64,000 nt of DNA from Leptidea sinapis (GCF_905404315.1 NC_066265.1:89501-153500); one strand, 5' to 3'; numbered from the stretch's first letter, positions 41,559 to 53,602 are shown. Notes: generated from the sequence alone by a model not told the origin. Translations and numbers: made by a program.

Positions 41559-43362
41559 TTGCCTCATGCCGGGGTATGTGTGTACGTTAGCGAGGATATC
41601 TGCTGTCGCCGTCTCGTCAATTTTGAGGGTAGGGACCTGTCCACTCTCTGGCTCCGCGTAGATTTAGAGGACCGCGTCCGCATCTATGCGTGTGTCTACA
41701 GGTCCCATAGTGGTAACGCAGAAACCGATCATCTCATGGGCTGCGTTCAAGCGGCAATTGACGACGTGCTTGCACGGATCCCCTCCGCTGAAATCGTAGT
41801 CTTGGGTGATTTCAACGGGCACAATGCCGAATGGCTTAGATCACGTTCCACAGACTATGCAGGGCGATCTGTGCATAATTTTGCATTGGCGTATGGTCTG
41901 TCCCAATTGGTTGAGTCGAGAATGCGGCTCCCGGATATGGATAGCCACATGCCGTCCTTATTGGATCTTCTGCTGACTACACATTCTGATGGTTACCAGG
42001 TCTTCGTCGACGCCCCTCTCGGAACGTCCGACCATTGCCTGGTCAGGAGTGTAGTGTCTATCCGACGCCAACGTCGCAAACCACCAGCGACCCGCCACGT
42101 TTGGCACTACAAGTCAGCAGATTGGGATAGGATGCGTTCCTTCTTTGCATCCTACCCTTGGGGCAGGGTTTGTTTGCCTTCGGATGATCCTAGTGCCTGC
42201 GCCGTTGCAGTAGCCGATGTGATACTACAGGGCATGGATATTTTTATACCAAGCTCTGTAGTACCGATCGGTGGCAGATCACAGCCCTGGTTCGATGCGT
42301 CAGTTAAAGCAGCATCTGACTGCAAAAAACTTGGGTTGCGGCGCTGGGCACAAAGGATCCGAACTGCATAGTTCTTAAGAGGAAATACAACCGTGCACCA
42401 GATTTTTTAAGCGGCAAATCGCCCGTGCAAAGTCAAAACACGTCGTCAAAATCGGCGAGCCGCTTTCCAGTTACCCGACCGGAACACGCAAGTTCTGGTC
42501 GTTGTCGAAAGCTGCTCTTGGTATCTTCAGCCAGCCGTCCATGCCGCCGTTGCACATGAGGAATGACACCTTGGCCCATACGGCAAAAGAGAAAGCCGAT
42601 CTCTTGTGCGCTTTTTTCGACTCTTGACGACAACGGAAAAACACCGCCGACCATCCCGCGGTGTCAGAGCTCTATGCCTGAAGTACAGTTCAGACAGAAA
42701 ACTGTTAGGCGAGCTCTGTTTTCGTTGGACGTCAGGAAGTCGAGCGAGCTGGATGGCATTTCTCCAATCGTGATTAGAACGTGTGCCCCTGAGTTGACGC
42801 CGGTGCTAAAGCGTTTATTCCGGCACTCTTATTCCAAAGGCGTAGTCCCTGACTCATGGAAGTCAGCCCTTGTCCATCCGATCCAAAAAAAGGAGACAGT
42901 TCAAATCCGGCAAACTACAGGCCTATTGCTACTACCTCCCTGCTCTCCAAAATCATGGAGAGCATAATTAGCCGTCAGCTCTTGGTATACCTAGAGGGTC
43001 ACCAGTTGATCAACGACCGACAATACGGCTTTCACCATGGTCGGTCGGCAGGTTATCTTCTGGTTTACCTAACACATAGATGGACTGCGGCTATTGAAAG
43101 CAAGGGGGAAGGCCTCGCAGTTAGCCTGGATATAGCGAAGGCCTTTGATCGTGACAAGGCGCTCCTCTCAAAACTTCGATCATTTGGGCTTCCCGAGAGC
43201 TTGTGCAAGTGGACCTCCAGCTTCCTCACTAGGCGCAACATACAGGTCGTTGTCGACGGATATTGCTCGAACCCAAAGCCCGTGAATGCTGGAGTGCCCC
43301 AAGGCTGTGTGCTATCTCCCACGCTGTTTCTTCTGCATATTAATGTTATGTTGGAAACCTCC
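41559..43362 (+). pseudogene. ORF2 of LINE J, first part (endonuclease and RT to the catalytic motif)
   Basis: The endonuclease (41,559-42,371) shows VVLGDFNGHNAEWL and LGTSDHCLV. A linker frame broken several times follows (42,372-42,860). RT fragments are in two phases: 42,563-42,967 (SLDVRKSSELDGISPIVIRTC) and 42,856-43,353 (NYRPIATTSLLSKIMES, YGFHHGRSAGYLLVYLTH, SLDIAKAFD, GVPQGCVLSPTLF). The frame stops at HINVMLETSN, a few residues before the catalytic YADD box, where LINE K was inserted. Confidence 0.82.
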
Positions 43363-46130
43363 AACATTTATTTAAATTCAAATTCAAATTCAAATATTTT
43401 TATTCAAAATAGGATGTGAAATCACTTATTGAAAGTCAAAAAAACTACCACCCATTCCAAAATGAATGCCTCAGGCCTGAGAAGAATGGGCGCAACAAAC
43501 TCAGCGGGCTTTTTTTTTTCATCAAAAATATGTTTTACAATTAAAGTAACATTTACAAGGTAACAAAGTAACATTGTACAATTAAACTTATTATTTAATA
43601 GCCTGAGGGCGGTCGCTCCATTCCCAATCTGTGGTATCATTAAGAAAGTCATTTATGTTATAGTAACCTTTACCACACAAACGTTTTTTAACAATTATTT
43701 TGAATAACGTAATACTTTTGTTTTGAAAATTCTCTGGGATCCTGTTGTAAAAGCATATACATCGCCCCACAAAAGACTTGTTAACTCGACTAAGCCGAGT
43801 AGCAAGCATTATAAGCTCATGTCTGTTCCTGGTGTTAACATTATGGTTATGACAGTTTCTGGCAAATTCACTTATGTGCCTATGAACATACATTACATTA
43901 TCAAGAATATATTGACAAGCAACAGTCAAGATGTTAATTTCTTTGAATTATGCTCTCAATGATTCCTTAGGATCTAGGTTATAAAAAGCGCGAATAGCCC
44001 TCTTCTGCAGCACAATTATTGTATTAATATCGGCAGCGCTGCCCCACAGCAATATACCGTAGGACATAATACTATGGAAGTAACTACAGTATACAAGTCG
44101 CGCCGTATCTATGTCAGTTAATTGTCTAATCTTTTTAACCGCGTATGCTGCAGAACTAAGTCTGTTCGCCAATTCTTCAATATGGGGGCCCCATTGTAAT
44201 TTGGAATCTAGAGGAATGCCAAGAAATTTAGCAGATTCCACCGATTTTATCACCACTCCGTTTAACAAAACACCTGCATTAACATTTTTGACATTTGGTA
44301 CGGTAAATTTCATATATTTCGTTTTCTTGCTATTTAACAACAGGTTATTAGCGCTAAACCAGTACAGATGTCAGATAGAATATCGTTCACTTCGTCATAC
44401 ATAGCTTGGTTTCTTTTCACTTTGAAAACCAGTGAAGTGTCGTCCGCAAACAATACTACCTTATGTTTTTTCTCTATAAGATTAGGAAGATCATTTATAT
44501 AGATAAGGAAGAGGAAAGGTCCGAGAATAGACCCTTGTGGTACCCCCATACTGAGAGGAGTCCCAGGAGATCTCCTGCCATTCACGTCGACCTTCTGAAT
44601 TCTATTGTTTAGATATGAAATCAGAAAATCGAGCGCAGTTCCCTTAGTTCCCATAGTGACACAGTTTCCTGACCAGCGTTGAATGTTGAACACAATCAAA
44701 AGCCTTAGATAAATCACAGAAGATGCCAAATGGATTCTGCGATTCCTCCCAGGCATCAAAAATATTCTTGATAAGCTCAACACCTGCATCCGTTGTTGAA
44801 CATCCCCTAGTAAAACCAAATTGTTTCAAATGAAGTAACTTATGAGAGTTAAAGTAAGTAAGCATTTGGCTTAAAATTATTTTTTCAAAAATTTTACTAA
44901 GGGTCGGCAAAACCGACACAGGACGATAGTTATTCGGGTCAGAAGAGCACCCCGAAATATTGGTGTAATTTTGCTATGTTTCAGAAGGTCAGGAAACACG
45001 CCATGGTTAATACAATTATTAAAGACTATTGCAAGATATGGTGCTATGACATCAATTATTGAACTTATTATTTTAACAGAAATGCCCCATATATCAGCAG
45101 TTTTTTTCATGTCTAGAGATTTAAAAGTTTTAATTATTTCTCTAGGGCTAACAAAACTAAAATTGAAACTTTGTTGACATCCTATAACATTTTCTAGAAG
45201 AAGTTATTCAACAACACTGGTGGAGGAGACAAGAGTATTTGTGATAGAAACTGGAATCTCAGAAAAAAAATCTCAAAAGCAGTAGCAACTTCCTGCTGAG
45301 ATTGAATTATTGTATTGTTTATTGATAGATTATATTCAAAGTTTCATTTCATCATTTCATTTCAATTCAGATTCCCAGTTAATAGCATTCCAAGTCATCT
45401 TTATTTTATTTGGTGCATTTTTAATTATTTGTCTGATATGCATAGACTTTCCAATAGAACAAACACTTTTAAATAATTTAGAGTATTTTTTAACATACTC
45501 GAGAAAAGATGCATCATGATTATACATTGATCTCTCACTATATAGTTCATATAGCCTTTGTCTGCTCCTATGAATGCCAGCTGTTGCCCAATCATTAAAT
45601 GACAGGAGACCACCTGATTTAACTGTCTTAGAAGTAAATATGGAAGCAAAATCTGTTTTAATTATTTTAAATAACATATCATACATTTCATTGGGATTAA
45701 TATTATATTTGAATAAATCCAAATTAGAGAGTTTAACTGACACATTGCCTCTATATTTCTCCATTCGGCTATTATTCACAGGAACAAACGTAAACTTTTT
45801 AATTTTAGTACATTTATTGACCTCAATATTAAAAGAGGCTAACTGGCCAAAGTGGTCTGAACTCAGTTTGTTAATTATTGCCTGAGAAATGGTTATAATT
45901 GGTAAATAAGTTATCAATACAGCTTTTGGAGGTGCCAGTTACTCTAGTAGGCTCTAAGAAAATATTGGTTAAATCATATGATTTGAATAAAGATCTGAAT
46001 CGCATACTGGTTGTGGATTTTTCTAATAAATTAATATTATAAATAACCACATATCATGATATACTTCTTAGACTCAGATAATTTTAATAAAACCTCCTCC
46101 AATACACTTTCAAATAATTCATATACTGCA
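43363..46130 (-). mobile_element. LINE K, 5'-truncated, inserted in LINE J
   Basis: Minus-strand element that begins inside its endonuclease at about 46,130 and ends with a 3' UTR and a tail of ATTCAA-type repeats (43,366-43,396 on plus, AAATTCAAATTCAAATTC). The flanks share ACATT (43,357-43,362 and about 46,133-46,138), a possible target duplication. The A/T-rich coding sequence, the three-part RT and the simple-repeat tail fit a CR1-like lepidopteran LINE; the clade was not settled. A second fragment of the same family lies at 49,995-50,345. Confidence 0.8.
43591..46130 (-). pseudogene. ORF2 remnant (endonuclease C-terminus and RT) of LINE K
   Basis: The RT frame is broken into at least five pieces. 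From 5' to 3' they are an endonuclease end (about 46,120-45,920), a linker with HRSRQRLYELYS (about 45,560), RT start (IVFNNCINHGVFPDLLKHSKITPIF, about 45,020), RT core (VLPTLSKIFEKIILSQM, FCDLSKAFDCVQH; then GVPQGSILGPFLFLIYINDLP and active site FADD at 44,439-44,450), and the C-terminal thumb region (44,340-43,948 and 43,929-43,591, ending IPENFQNKSITLFKIIVKKRL, DTTDWEWSDRPQAI). Many stops and frameshifts make it an old copy compared with A-H. Confidence 0.8.
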
Positions 46131-47005
46131 TCATACATTGCTATGCGTATGACAGCACTGGTGATGCCGTATACATGGGCCATGCAGGTCTCTCTCGGGA
46201 AATCGTCGACCAGTGCCGGGAGAAACTTGTGTCTTCTATCGAGTCCTCTCTTGAGAAGGTCGCGGAATGGGGTAAATTGAACCTTGTCCAATTTAGCCCC
46301 CAGAAGACTCAAGTTTGCGCGTTTACCACTAAAAAAACCCTATTTGTCGTATCACCGCTCTTCGACAACCCTTCCCTTAAAGCCTCGCCTAGTATCGGAA
46401 TACTGGATCTCGAAATCTCGAGCGATTGCCGATTTCGTGTTCATCTGGAGGGCAAAGCCAAATTGGCTTCAAAGAAACTGGGCGTCATTAATAGAGCGCG
46501 ATACTTCAAGCCGGCCCACATACTAGCGCTCTACAAAGCGCAGGTCCGGCCACACATGGAGTATTGCTGTCATCTCTGGTCTGGCGCACCCCAGCTCGAT
46601 CCATTTGACCGCGTGCAACGTAGAGCAGCTCAAATTGTGGGGGACCCAGTGCTCTGTGAACGGCTGGATCACTTGGCGTTGCGTAGAGAAATCGTTTCAT
46701 TATGTGTCTTCTACCGCATTTATCACGGGGAGTGTTCCGAAGAGCTGCCGCCGAATTCCACATTCGCACGACACGCCACAAGTTAGGATATCATCCTTAC
46801 CATCTGGATGTGTGGCGGTCCTCCACAGTGCGGTTTACAAGGAGCTTTCTTCCACGTACTACAAAGCTGTGCAATGAGCTTCCTTGTGCGGTGTTTCCGG
46901 GACGATACGACATGGCTACCTTCAAAAAAAGCGCGTACACCTTCCTAAAAGGCCGGCAACGCTCCTGTGATTCCTCTGGTGTTGCGGTAGATTGTGGGCG
47001 GCGGT
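46131..47005 (+). pseudogene. ORF2 of LINE J, second part (RT catalytic box to C-terminus)
   Basis: It resumes right after LINE K with CYAYDSTGDAVY; the catalytic YADD reads YAYD, a change at the first aspartate. The frame 46,175-46,786 runs through KLNLVQFSPQKTQ, ARYFKPAHILALYKAQVRPHMEYC and further; it then shifts to another phase (46,702-47,007), ending KLCNELPCAVFPGRYDMATFKKSAYTFLKGRQRS. Together with the part at 41,559-43,362 this is one split RT gene. Confidence 0.82.
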
Positions 47006-47063
47006 GATCACTTAACAACAGGTGACCCGTACGCTCGTTTGTCCTCCTATTCCATAAAAAAAA

Positions 47064-48030
47064 GCTTACATTTTGACCAATAGTAAAATGTTTCATTCAA
47101 TAAGAATTCAGAATAATATTATGTGTTCTATCTCGCTCTAAAACTAATGCTATCGCAGTAAACCTGAACAGATGTTTGTTAACCTTGAACGAAGAGCTGT
47201 CTTCAAGCAACGATGAAAGCGTTCTACCTTTCCGTTACTCTTTGGGTTATAGCTAGTAGTAGTAGTTCGTATCCGTTTAACTCCCATAGTTTTCATGAGG
47301 TTGGTAAACAGAGTGCTTTCGAATTGTCGACCTTGATCACTTGTTAGTGTCACTGGGCATCCAAATCTTGAGATCCAGTGATTGTAGATGATATCTGCAA
47401 TTGTCTCGGCTGTAATACTGTCGCTAGGGATTACCTCAGGCCAACCAGTATGTCTGTCGATCATTGTTATCAGATAACGATGTCCTTGAGCAGAGGTAGG
47501 TAGAGGTCCAACAATATCTATGTGTATATGCTGAAAGCGATCGATTGCGTCAAAACATTGTATTTTGCTGACTGTATGGCGTTGTATTTTACTTTTCTGA
47601 CAATTTATACATGTTTTACTCCACTTCCCGATGTCGATATTCATTGAAGGCCAAAAGAATTTTTGATGTATTAATTTACGTGATGTTCGTATTCCTGAGT
47701 GAGTAATATTATGTACACTATTAAAAATTTGTTTGCTGAATTCTGTAGGTATGTAAGGACGTACATGACTTGTTGATGTTTCACAATATAATTCTAGGTT
47801 CGTGTTAGGTACATTTATTTTCTTGAAGGTTAAGTTTGGTTGTTGAATGAGTTGTGTTATGCTGCTGTCTCGCTCTTGTGCGTGCGCTATCTCGCTGTAG
47901 GCGATCGTAGGTGATACTGTTATTGTTTCTATGCGGCTTAATGCGTCGGCAATAATATTGTTTTTTCCACTGATGTGTCGAATATCGGTTGTGAATTCAC
48001 TGATAAATAATAATTGCCGCGTTCGGCGTG
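47064..48030 (-). mobile_element. Gypsy-like LTR retrotransposon fragment (integrase and partial LTR)
   Basis: On minus: the last part of RNase H, the integrase, then at about 47,165 an abrupt join to the second half of the LTR (47,165-47,064), which continues at 41,545 beyond LINE J. gag, protease and RT are missing upstream, and the first 500 bp or so of the LTR are missing downstream of the integrase. Confidence 0.82.
47150..48030 (-). pseudogene. Gypsy-type integrase with RNase H remnant
   Basis: The frame begins with the end of RNase H (FISEFTTDIRHISGKNNIIADALSRIE). It then has the H2C2 zinc domain (HNITHSGIRTSRKL ... CINCQKSK) and the DDE catalytic core: first aspartate in HIDIVGPLP, second in TSDQGRQFES, glutamate in NPKSNGKVERFHR. 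All three acidic residues and the HHCC ligands are present. The C-terminal part is missing; the frame ends 47,150 in sequence that already borders the LTR. Upstream it is fused in frame to the recombinase described in the next entry, without a stop. Confidence 0.88.
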
Positions 48031-49099
48031 GCGTTTCGTTTTCATTTTTTGAAAGCTGAATAGTTTCCGTTATTTGGTTGGTAATTTTACTTTTATTTTG
48101 TATGGAATCTTCAATGTAAACTTCAGCCACTTTGTTGGATTTCCACCCACCGTACCTTTTATAGTGGTTAAGTTAGCCCCAGCATCGGCTAAAAGTGTAG
48201 CCGATGTTCTCCGGAAGCAATGACCTGTGTACAATTCCGGGTTTGCTAATTTTAAATAACTTGCGATTTGCTTCGGCATACTTCTAATGGTATTTTTTCC
48301 AATAAATTGTTTGTAGCATTTGCCTTGGTGGTACATACTACAAAAAAAAACGGGTGTTTACATTTTCAGGACGAAGATTTCTGTATTTTATTATATTACG
48401 AATTCAGAGAATTCTTGAGGAACTACAAATGTTCGGTCAATTTTAGTTTTTGTGTTCGGTAGTTTAATTACCAATATAACAACTGACAGTGTTGTTCTAT
48501 GTTCTCTATTGTTATATATGTCAATTCAATACCTCGGCATGCGCCAGTTATACCAAAGATAAGAACCACCTAAAACAAGCGAAATATAAAAATAAGTATG
48601 TTTTATAGGATTGTAATTGTAATTTAAAAGATAAATGATGAAGTGTTACCATTATGTGATTTGTTATTTTAGGTACCTTAACAGCTAAATATATCTCATC
48701 AGGGGCTTCATTTATGAATGTTTTCACGTCTTGCGCTGTAGAAACCTTTGGCTTTTTGCTTTTGTGCCCAGCTGATTGTCTTTTTAGAAAAGATGATAAT
48801 TTTGAAAAGTTCTTGATATTGATGTCGTGTTTAGTAATCATAGTTGCTTTTAACATTGAATAAATGCACTACAAACTAGATGGCTGCAGCTTTTTTGATA
48901 GCTCACTAAAGTATGTTCAGAATACAGTCTCAGATAAAGACTTTACTCGTTTCTCTTTTCGCCACTTCATGAACTCGTCGTAAGTTTTCAAATATCTCTC
49001 TTTAGAACTTTCAGGCAAAATATTGTTAATTGCTGCTTCAGCTTCCATTTTCATTGAATCGGGAGTGCAGCATATATCTTCATCAGTTGCAGAACTCAT
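48031..49099 (-). pseudogene. Crypton-like tyrosine recombinase gene, decayed, with one intron
   Basis: It starts MSSATDEDICCTPDSM at 49,099. The N-terminal core-binding region (LPESSKERYLKTYDEFMKWR) is in one frame down to KVPKITNHIM at 48,650, interrupted by TGA 48,917-48,919 and TAG 48,869-48,871. An intron with GT-AG ends (48,649-48,570, phase 0) follows. The catalytic region resumes VVLIFGITGACRGIEL, holding the first catalytic arginine, then frameshifts to KYRNLRPENVNTRFFF and to GHCFRRTSATLLADAGAN (the H-x-x-R box). After one more single-base break comes AEVYIEDS, the catalytic tyrosine. All four catalytic residues of the family (R, H, R, Y) are visible. Cryptons are DNA transposons with such a recombinase, sometimes domesticated in animals. 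Confidence 0.75.
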
Positions 49100-49589
49100 G
49101 TTTTTTTCCTAATTAGCACGTAATTATAAAAAAATCCCAATACAAACAATATTTAAAGTAAAAGTTTTCTATTCCCGCCTTTATTCATCTTTTTTTTAAT
49201 TTTTTTTTCAAGAACGAAATTGAGCTTCGCCGTTCGATATTTAAAATTGATGACTATTATACTCATACGAAGACAAGGCTGAATAGCGAAGCGACCTCTT
49301 TTGTCATTGGGCAGAATGCATGATGTCTTTTGCCAGCATCACATATATTTATTTATTATAGACACACCAACAAGCTATTCTAAACTAAACAAAGATAAGA
49401 AAAATATAAAACAAACATTATGAACGGAATAGCTTTCTTACATGTATGTACAGCTCTGTTGTATTTTTAAAGATAATTTTAGTACAAAAAACACAAAGTA
49501 CTTTAAAGATTAATAAATGTTAAAAATACAAATTATTTCTTATGTTGAATATGAGTAAAACAAACAAACCATATATATAATTAAAAACT

Positions 49590-49870
49590 ATTATAAATAA
49601 CACTGTTGCAAAGTCTTTTAAATTGTAGCACAGACATCCCAAACATATCCATGTAGTCAAAATTATTATTAAGGAGCTCATTAAATGATCTCATAGAGCG
49701 CTGCAGTGCAGAGTGAAGACCAATATTAGTTCTCAGAATAGCAAGATGAAAGAATTCACGATTAATAAGCCTTGCACCGGGGCGGGGTATATTGAAATCA
49801 ATTTGTCGTAATATTTCTGGGGCACTAACAATACCATTACATAATTTAAATAAAAATATGGTTAGATGTA
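49590..49870 (-). pseudogene. C-terminal fragment of a LINE reverse transcriptase
   Basis: A minus-strand open stretch reads, from about 49,860 down, LCNGIVSAPEILRQIDFN, GARLINREFFHLAILRTN and ALQRSMRSFNELLNNNFDY. This is typical of the RT C-terminal tail of insect LINEs with the pattern 'IPRPGARL...FHLAILRTN'. Nothing upstream is preserved, and it is not the K family. Confidence 0.65.
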
Positions 49871-49994
49871 CTGAAAGAGTGAAGTTTTTTTTTTTAATAA
49901 CTAACCGCTCTAGGGCTTTTCTAGCTACATGACCAAGTGGTCACCTACAAGCCCCATTTGGGGGTAATAAGGACCTACTTACCGAGATGTAAAA

Positions 49995-50345
49995 GAAATT
50001 AACATCTTGACTGTTGCTTGTCAATATATTCTTGATAATGTAATGAATGTTTATAGGCACATAAGCGAATTTGTTAGAAACATAAATAGACATAAACTTA
50101 TAATGCCTCCTACTCGGCTAAGTCGAGTTAGTAAGTTTTTTGTGGGGCGATGTATATGCTTTTACAACAAGATCCCATAAAATATTAAAAACAAAAGTAT
50201 TACGTTATTCAAAAGAATTGTTAAAAAACGTTTGTGTGGTAAAGTTTGCTATAACATAAATGCCTTTCTTAAAGATACCACAGATTGGGAATGGAGCGAC
50301 CGCCCTCAGGCTATTAAATAATAAGTTTTATTGTACAATATTACT
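49995..50345 (+). mobile_element. Fragment of the LINE K family, plus strand
   Basis: Corresponds to the reverse complement of 43,570-43,945, from ATCTTGACTGTTGCTTGTC to CGACCGCCCTCAGGCTATT. It covers the RT C-terminus and start of the 3' UTR. It shows that K is a repeated family in this genome. Confidence 0.85.
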
Positions 50346-50486
50346 TTGTAAACATAAATTAAGTTTAGTACGTATCGATGTATGTACCTATTTATTATGT
50401 CTAGGAATACTAGACCAAATTTACAATTGACCTGTCGTTCTCACTCTTTACCTCAGATAGGAATCTCAGGATACATTGCTATCACC

Positions 50487-50935
50487 GTTTACGACCGTTC
50501 CCAATATACTATCTACAGATAATTGCTGTAAAGCTTTCAATAATCTGAAGCTGTCCCAATATACCCGATAAGTCACTCTTATCGCCTTATATTGGGACGC
50601 GTGAATTGCAATTTTCATACAAACTTCTATCGCTGGTAAGCTATACGTCGTCCCATTGACAGACACGGATATGGTGAGTTACCGTCGATAAGGGACAGAA
50701 AAGTCAAAGATAGTTACGATTTTTATCTCAAGTACGTTTTACGTTCACTAACATTTCAATAACCTATCGACAGATAGCATGGGACGATAACTAATAATAT
50801 AACTATACCGGATACAGCTATGGATAGATAAGATCTTGTCATTAACGTCCGTTCCCAATATTCAGTCTACCTCCGGCCGTAAGTTAATCTAAGGATATAT
50901 GGGTTATTGAAAACGGCCGTTAATATCAATGATGC
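50487..50935. mobile_element. MITE-like element with imperfect terminal inverted repeats
   Basis: The left end CGACCGTTCCCAATA and the reverse complement of the right end (CGGCCGTTTTCAATA) match imperfectly. CCGTTCCCAATAT recurs at about 50,492 and 50,849, with related TATATTGGGAC in inverted sense at about 50,585. TA lies at both ends. It has no coding capacity. A Tc/mariner-type MITE is possible. Confidence 0.45.
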
Positions 50936-53180
50936 TATGCTGGACTATGTTATATGTTTATGTAATGTTTTACTTGCCCGCGGCAACCCATCTCTTTTAT
51001 GGGTTTCATTAATTTTATCAAACACATTGTTTGACCGGTAATATAAGGTTTCAACATGCCAAATTTTATGAAATTATGTGCATAAGTTAATGTGCACAAA
51101 GCTATAAAGATAGTGCAGTTTTAAAACTATCCCACAGGAACTCATTAATTTTTTCTTTGTACAGAAATTCGATCTCAACAGTTTTGTTATAAGTTTAGAT
51201 TTTTATATTATTAACATACCATTTTGAGCTATTATTTTAAATATATAATCGCACATAACACCTTAACTTATTGACAGTTAATGCAAATTGATACATCTAC
51301 TGCACTCGTATCTCTTGTGAGTTTTTTTTAGATTAATCACTTCTTTTACTTTTACTTGCACAAGTAAGTCAAGACGTTTGAGTAATTTTGATGCATCATT
51401 ACAATCACATTACATTACAAAAATATAATGTACTTAATAGTTATTTATGCAACTGTTGTGTAATAAGGGGTATTAAAACACGTTAGTATCACATAAGTGT
51501 TTTAATATCTACTTATTAACAGTTGCATACAAGACTTTATCTACAACCAGAATATTCTGAAACCGTTAGCTTACTGGTAACATTAAAACACCAGTCTTAG
51601 TAACTTAATATAATTCATTACTGAGTATATACAAATAAACTAAGTATTAATGAAACAATTATTTATTTTAGTAGTCATTTACATTTTGTATAGAGCAATA
51701 ATTAAAATTCACTCGAATATAATGTTCTTTTGCAGCGTTTAAAATGAATCGCTAATTTCTTCTAAACAAAACAATAAAATGGCGGGGATTCGAATAACCT
51801 TTTTTTTTACGGCGCGCGACGTTCTGGTAGTGTGGAACGCGCGTAAACGAAAATGTTATTTTTTTTTAATTCATACATATACCACGCATCGAGCAATAAG
51901 AATGTGGCTGTCTGTTGAAGCTCTTTGCGCATGAAGGGATCAAAAAAAAACATAGGAGTGTTGTTATGGAATTCAGTACAACATTACAACACTCGTTTGG
52001 ATGATGTAATGGTTATTATGACATTGGGTGTTTTAATGTTGGCTATAAGCTGACTGTTTCAGATTCTTTAATAGAGGATTAAGGATAAAGCATGGGTGTA
52101 GATAAAATGCTGAAATTGTTACTTAAAGTACTTACTTACACTTCTTCTCATTTTAATGAGAAACATTGTCAACATCAAGTATCATAGTGAAAAAATATTT
52201 TTTCTTTCTCTTTCCTTCCGCTTTCCGAATGAAACACAGCGGAAAAGCCGCTATTGCTATTAAATGGAGGAATGTTATTTCCCCTAATTATTTATAATAA
52301 TTATTTTTATTAGCTATCGCTACTTTTAGGTACCTACCAACTGAAAAAAAGGCTCATGTTCGGTAACTGAGTAGGCTAAATAAATATTGAAATATAAGTA
52401 CACTCGCATCAATCCTCTCATTAAAAATCACCAAAATACATATTGAGTCCTTTAAAGCTACCACTAGACTAAAAAAAAGCGAAACTCCCTGTCTATGTTA
52501 TTTGCGCTCTTTAGGTGTATTCCTTATTGGCCACAATTGTACTTGTAAAATATACTCAATACTCATATCTAACCTAATATAACAGGTAAATAATTAAATT
52601 AAATATATAAGCAAATCAATTTAAATAATGTTAGAATGAAGGTCTGAAATGTAACTCAAAAATATCCAATATAATATTACCACAGAATAGGGATGGATAC
52701 TTACGTATAACATATTATACTACCTAACTGGTTTGAAACTCCTTCCTCATGAACATACTTTACAAACGCAGAGCCATCTATTGCTATAAATAAATAAAAG
52801 CTTCATACAAGTTACTAGTCCATTACGTTGATAATGCGTTCTCAAGTCGCAATGCGTCATACTGATTTTCGGTTATAATCGTCCAACGCTGAGTGACGCC
52901 GATTGTTGACCTAAATGGCGTGGGCCGTGGAACCGTGCGCTATGCAAGACGCTGCCCTCAATCAATAGCATGTTCCGTGCTCGTAATTTGAAGTATGGAC
53001 AGAGGGCACCACTGAATATGCAATTACGCACTTTGTCGTACAAACTACAAACATTTACCCAATAACAGCTAATATATTTTCATATTTTTAACATTTAAAT
53101 CGTGACTTTTAGTATTAGATAAGCAAAATAAACCTTATAATTTTATGTAGTCCCAAATTATTGAACATTTGACAGACGCT
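50936..53180. other. AT-rich intergenic DNA upstream of the Cp190-like gene
   Basis: No reading frame, RNA gene or clear repeat recognised; a few short T- or A-runs (for example 51,799-51,808). Confidence 0.55.
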
Positions 53181-53223
53181 ACATGTACACTGTACACTGT
53201 GACTGTACAGTTATAGTTATACA

Positions 53224-53233
53224 CCGCCATCTT
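53224..53233 (+). promoter_or_regulatory. CCGCCATCTT motif near the Cp190-like transcription start
   Basis: CCGCCATCTT matches the complement of the YY1/Pho consensus (AAGATGGCGG), often found at the 5' end of housekeeping genes. It lies about 120 bp before the donor of the 5' UTR intron, so it is close to the probable start of transcription. Confidence 0.4.
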
Positions 53234-53343
53234 GCGTATACAGTGTCAATTTAGAACAGTTTGGGTCTAGTTTGGGTGTTGTAATTCCGTACATTGTGAT
53301 GTGAAATTTTGAAATCATACTTCCTAGTGCTTGAACTTTATCG

Positions 53344-53547
53344 GTAAGTTGTTGTAAATAAACAATGAATCGAATGGCGCAAAATTTAATTCATAGCAGA
53401 TACTAAATACGAATTGACTGAGCTTGTTTTAAGTTTTAACCAAGCACTTGGTAGAAGTGTCGCCCGCTATCGATTAGGGCTTCATTTTCAAATCAAGCAT
53501 AATATTTTAGTGAGCTTGTTCAGTGTGTAATAATTATTCTATTTCAG
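53344..53547 (+). other. 5' UTR intron of the Cp190-like gene
   Basis: Donor TCG|GTAAGT at 53,344 and pyrimidine-rich acceptor TATTCTATTTCAG at 53,547 (or a second CAG six bases later). The exon before it would end at 53,343 and the coding exon starts 56 bp or less before the ATG. It is predicted by motif only. Confidence 0.55.
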
Positions 53548-53602
53548 TTTCAGTGCTAGACGAAAAAAATTGTGCAAGTAATGTGAGTTTGGAACTAAGA
53601 AA

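Larger units (their letters stand above)
41546..47063 (+). mobile_element. LINE J (CR1/Jockey-like group), 5'-truncated and split by LINE K
   Basis: A non-LTR element whose endonuclease starts abruptly at 41,546 and whose 3' end is TCCTCCTATTCC-ATAAAAAAAA at 47,055-47,063. It sits in the gypsy-like LTR with a likely short target duplication, AGC(T)TAC, on both sides. The 3' end (TGGGCGGCGGTGATCACTTA...GGTGACCCGTACGCTCG) is a type I know as common in lepidopteran genomes. The element is interrupted at 43,363-46,130 by LINE K. The exact clade was not determined. Confidence 0.82.

Noticed and set aside
48070..48336. Bacterial phage integrase or plasmid gene
   Set aside because: The recombinase residues fit a tyrosine recombinase, but the gene has an intron, AT-rich eukaryotic codon use and lies among insect transposons, so a Crypton-like origin is much more likely than bacterial transfer.
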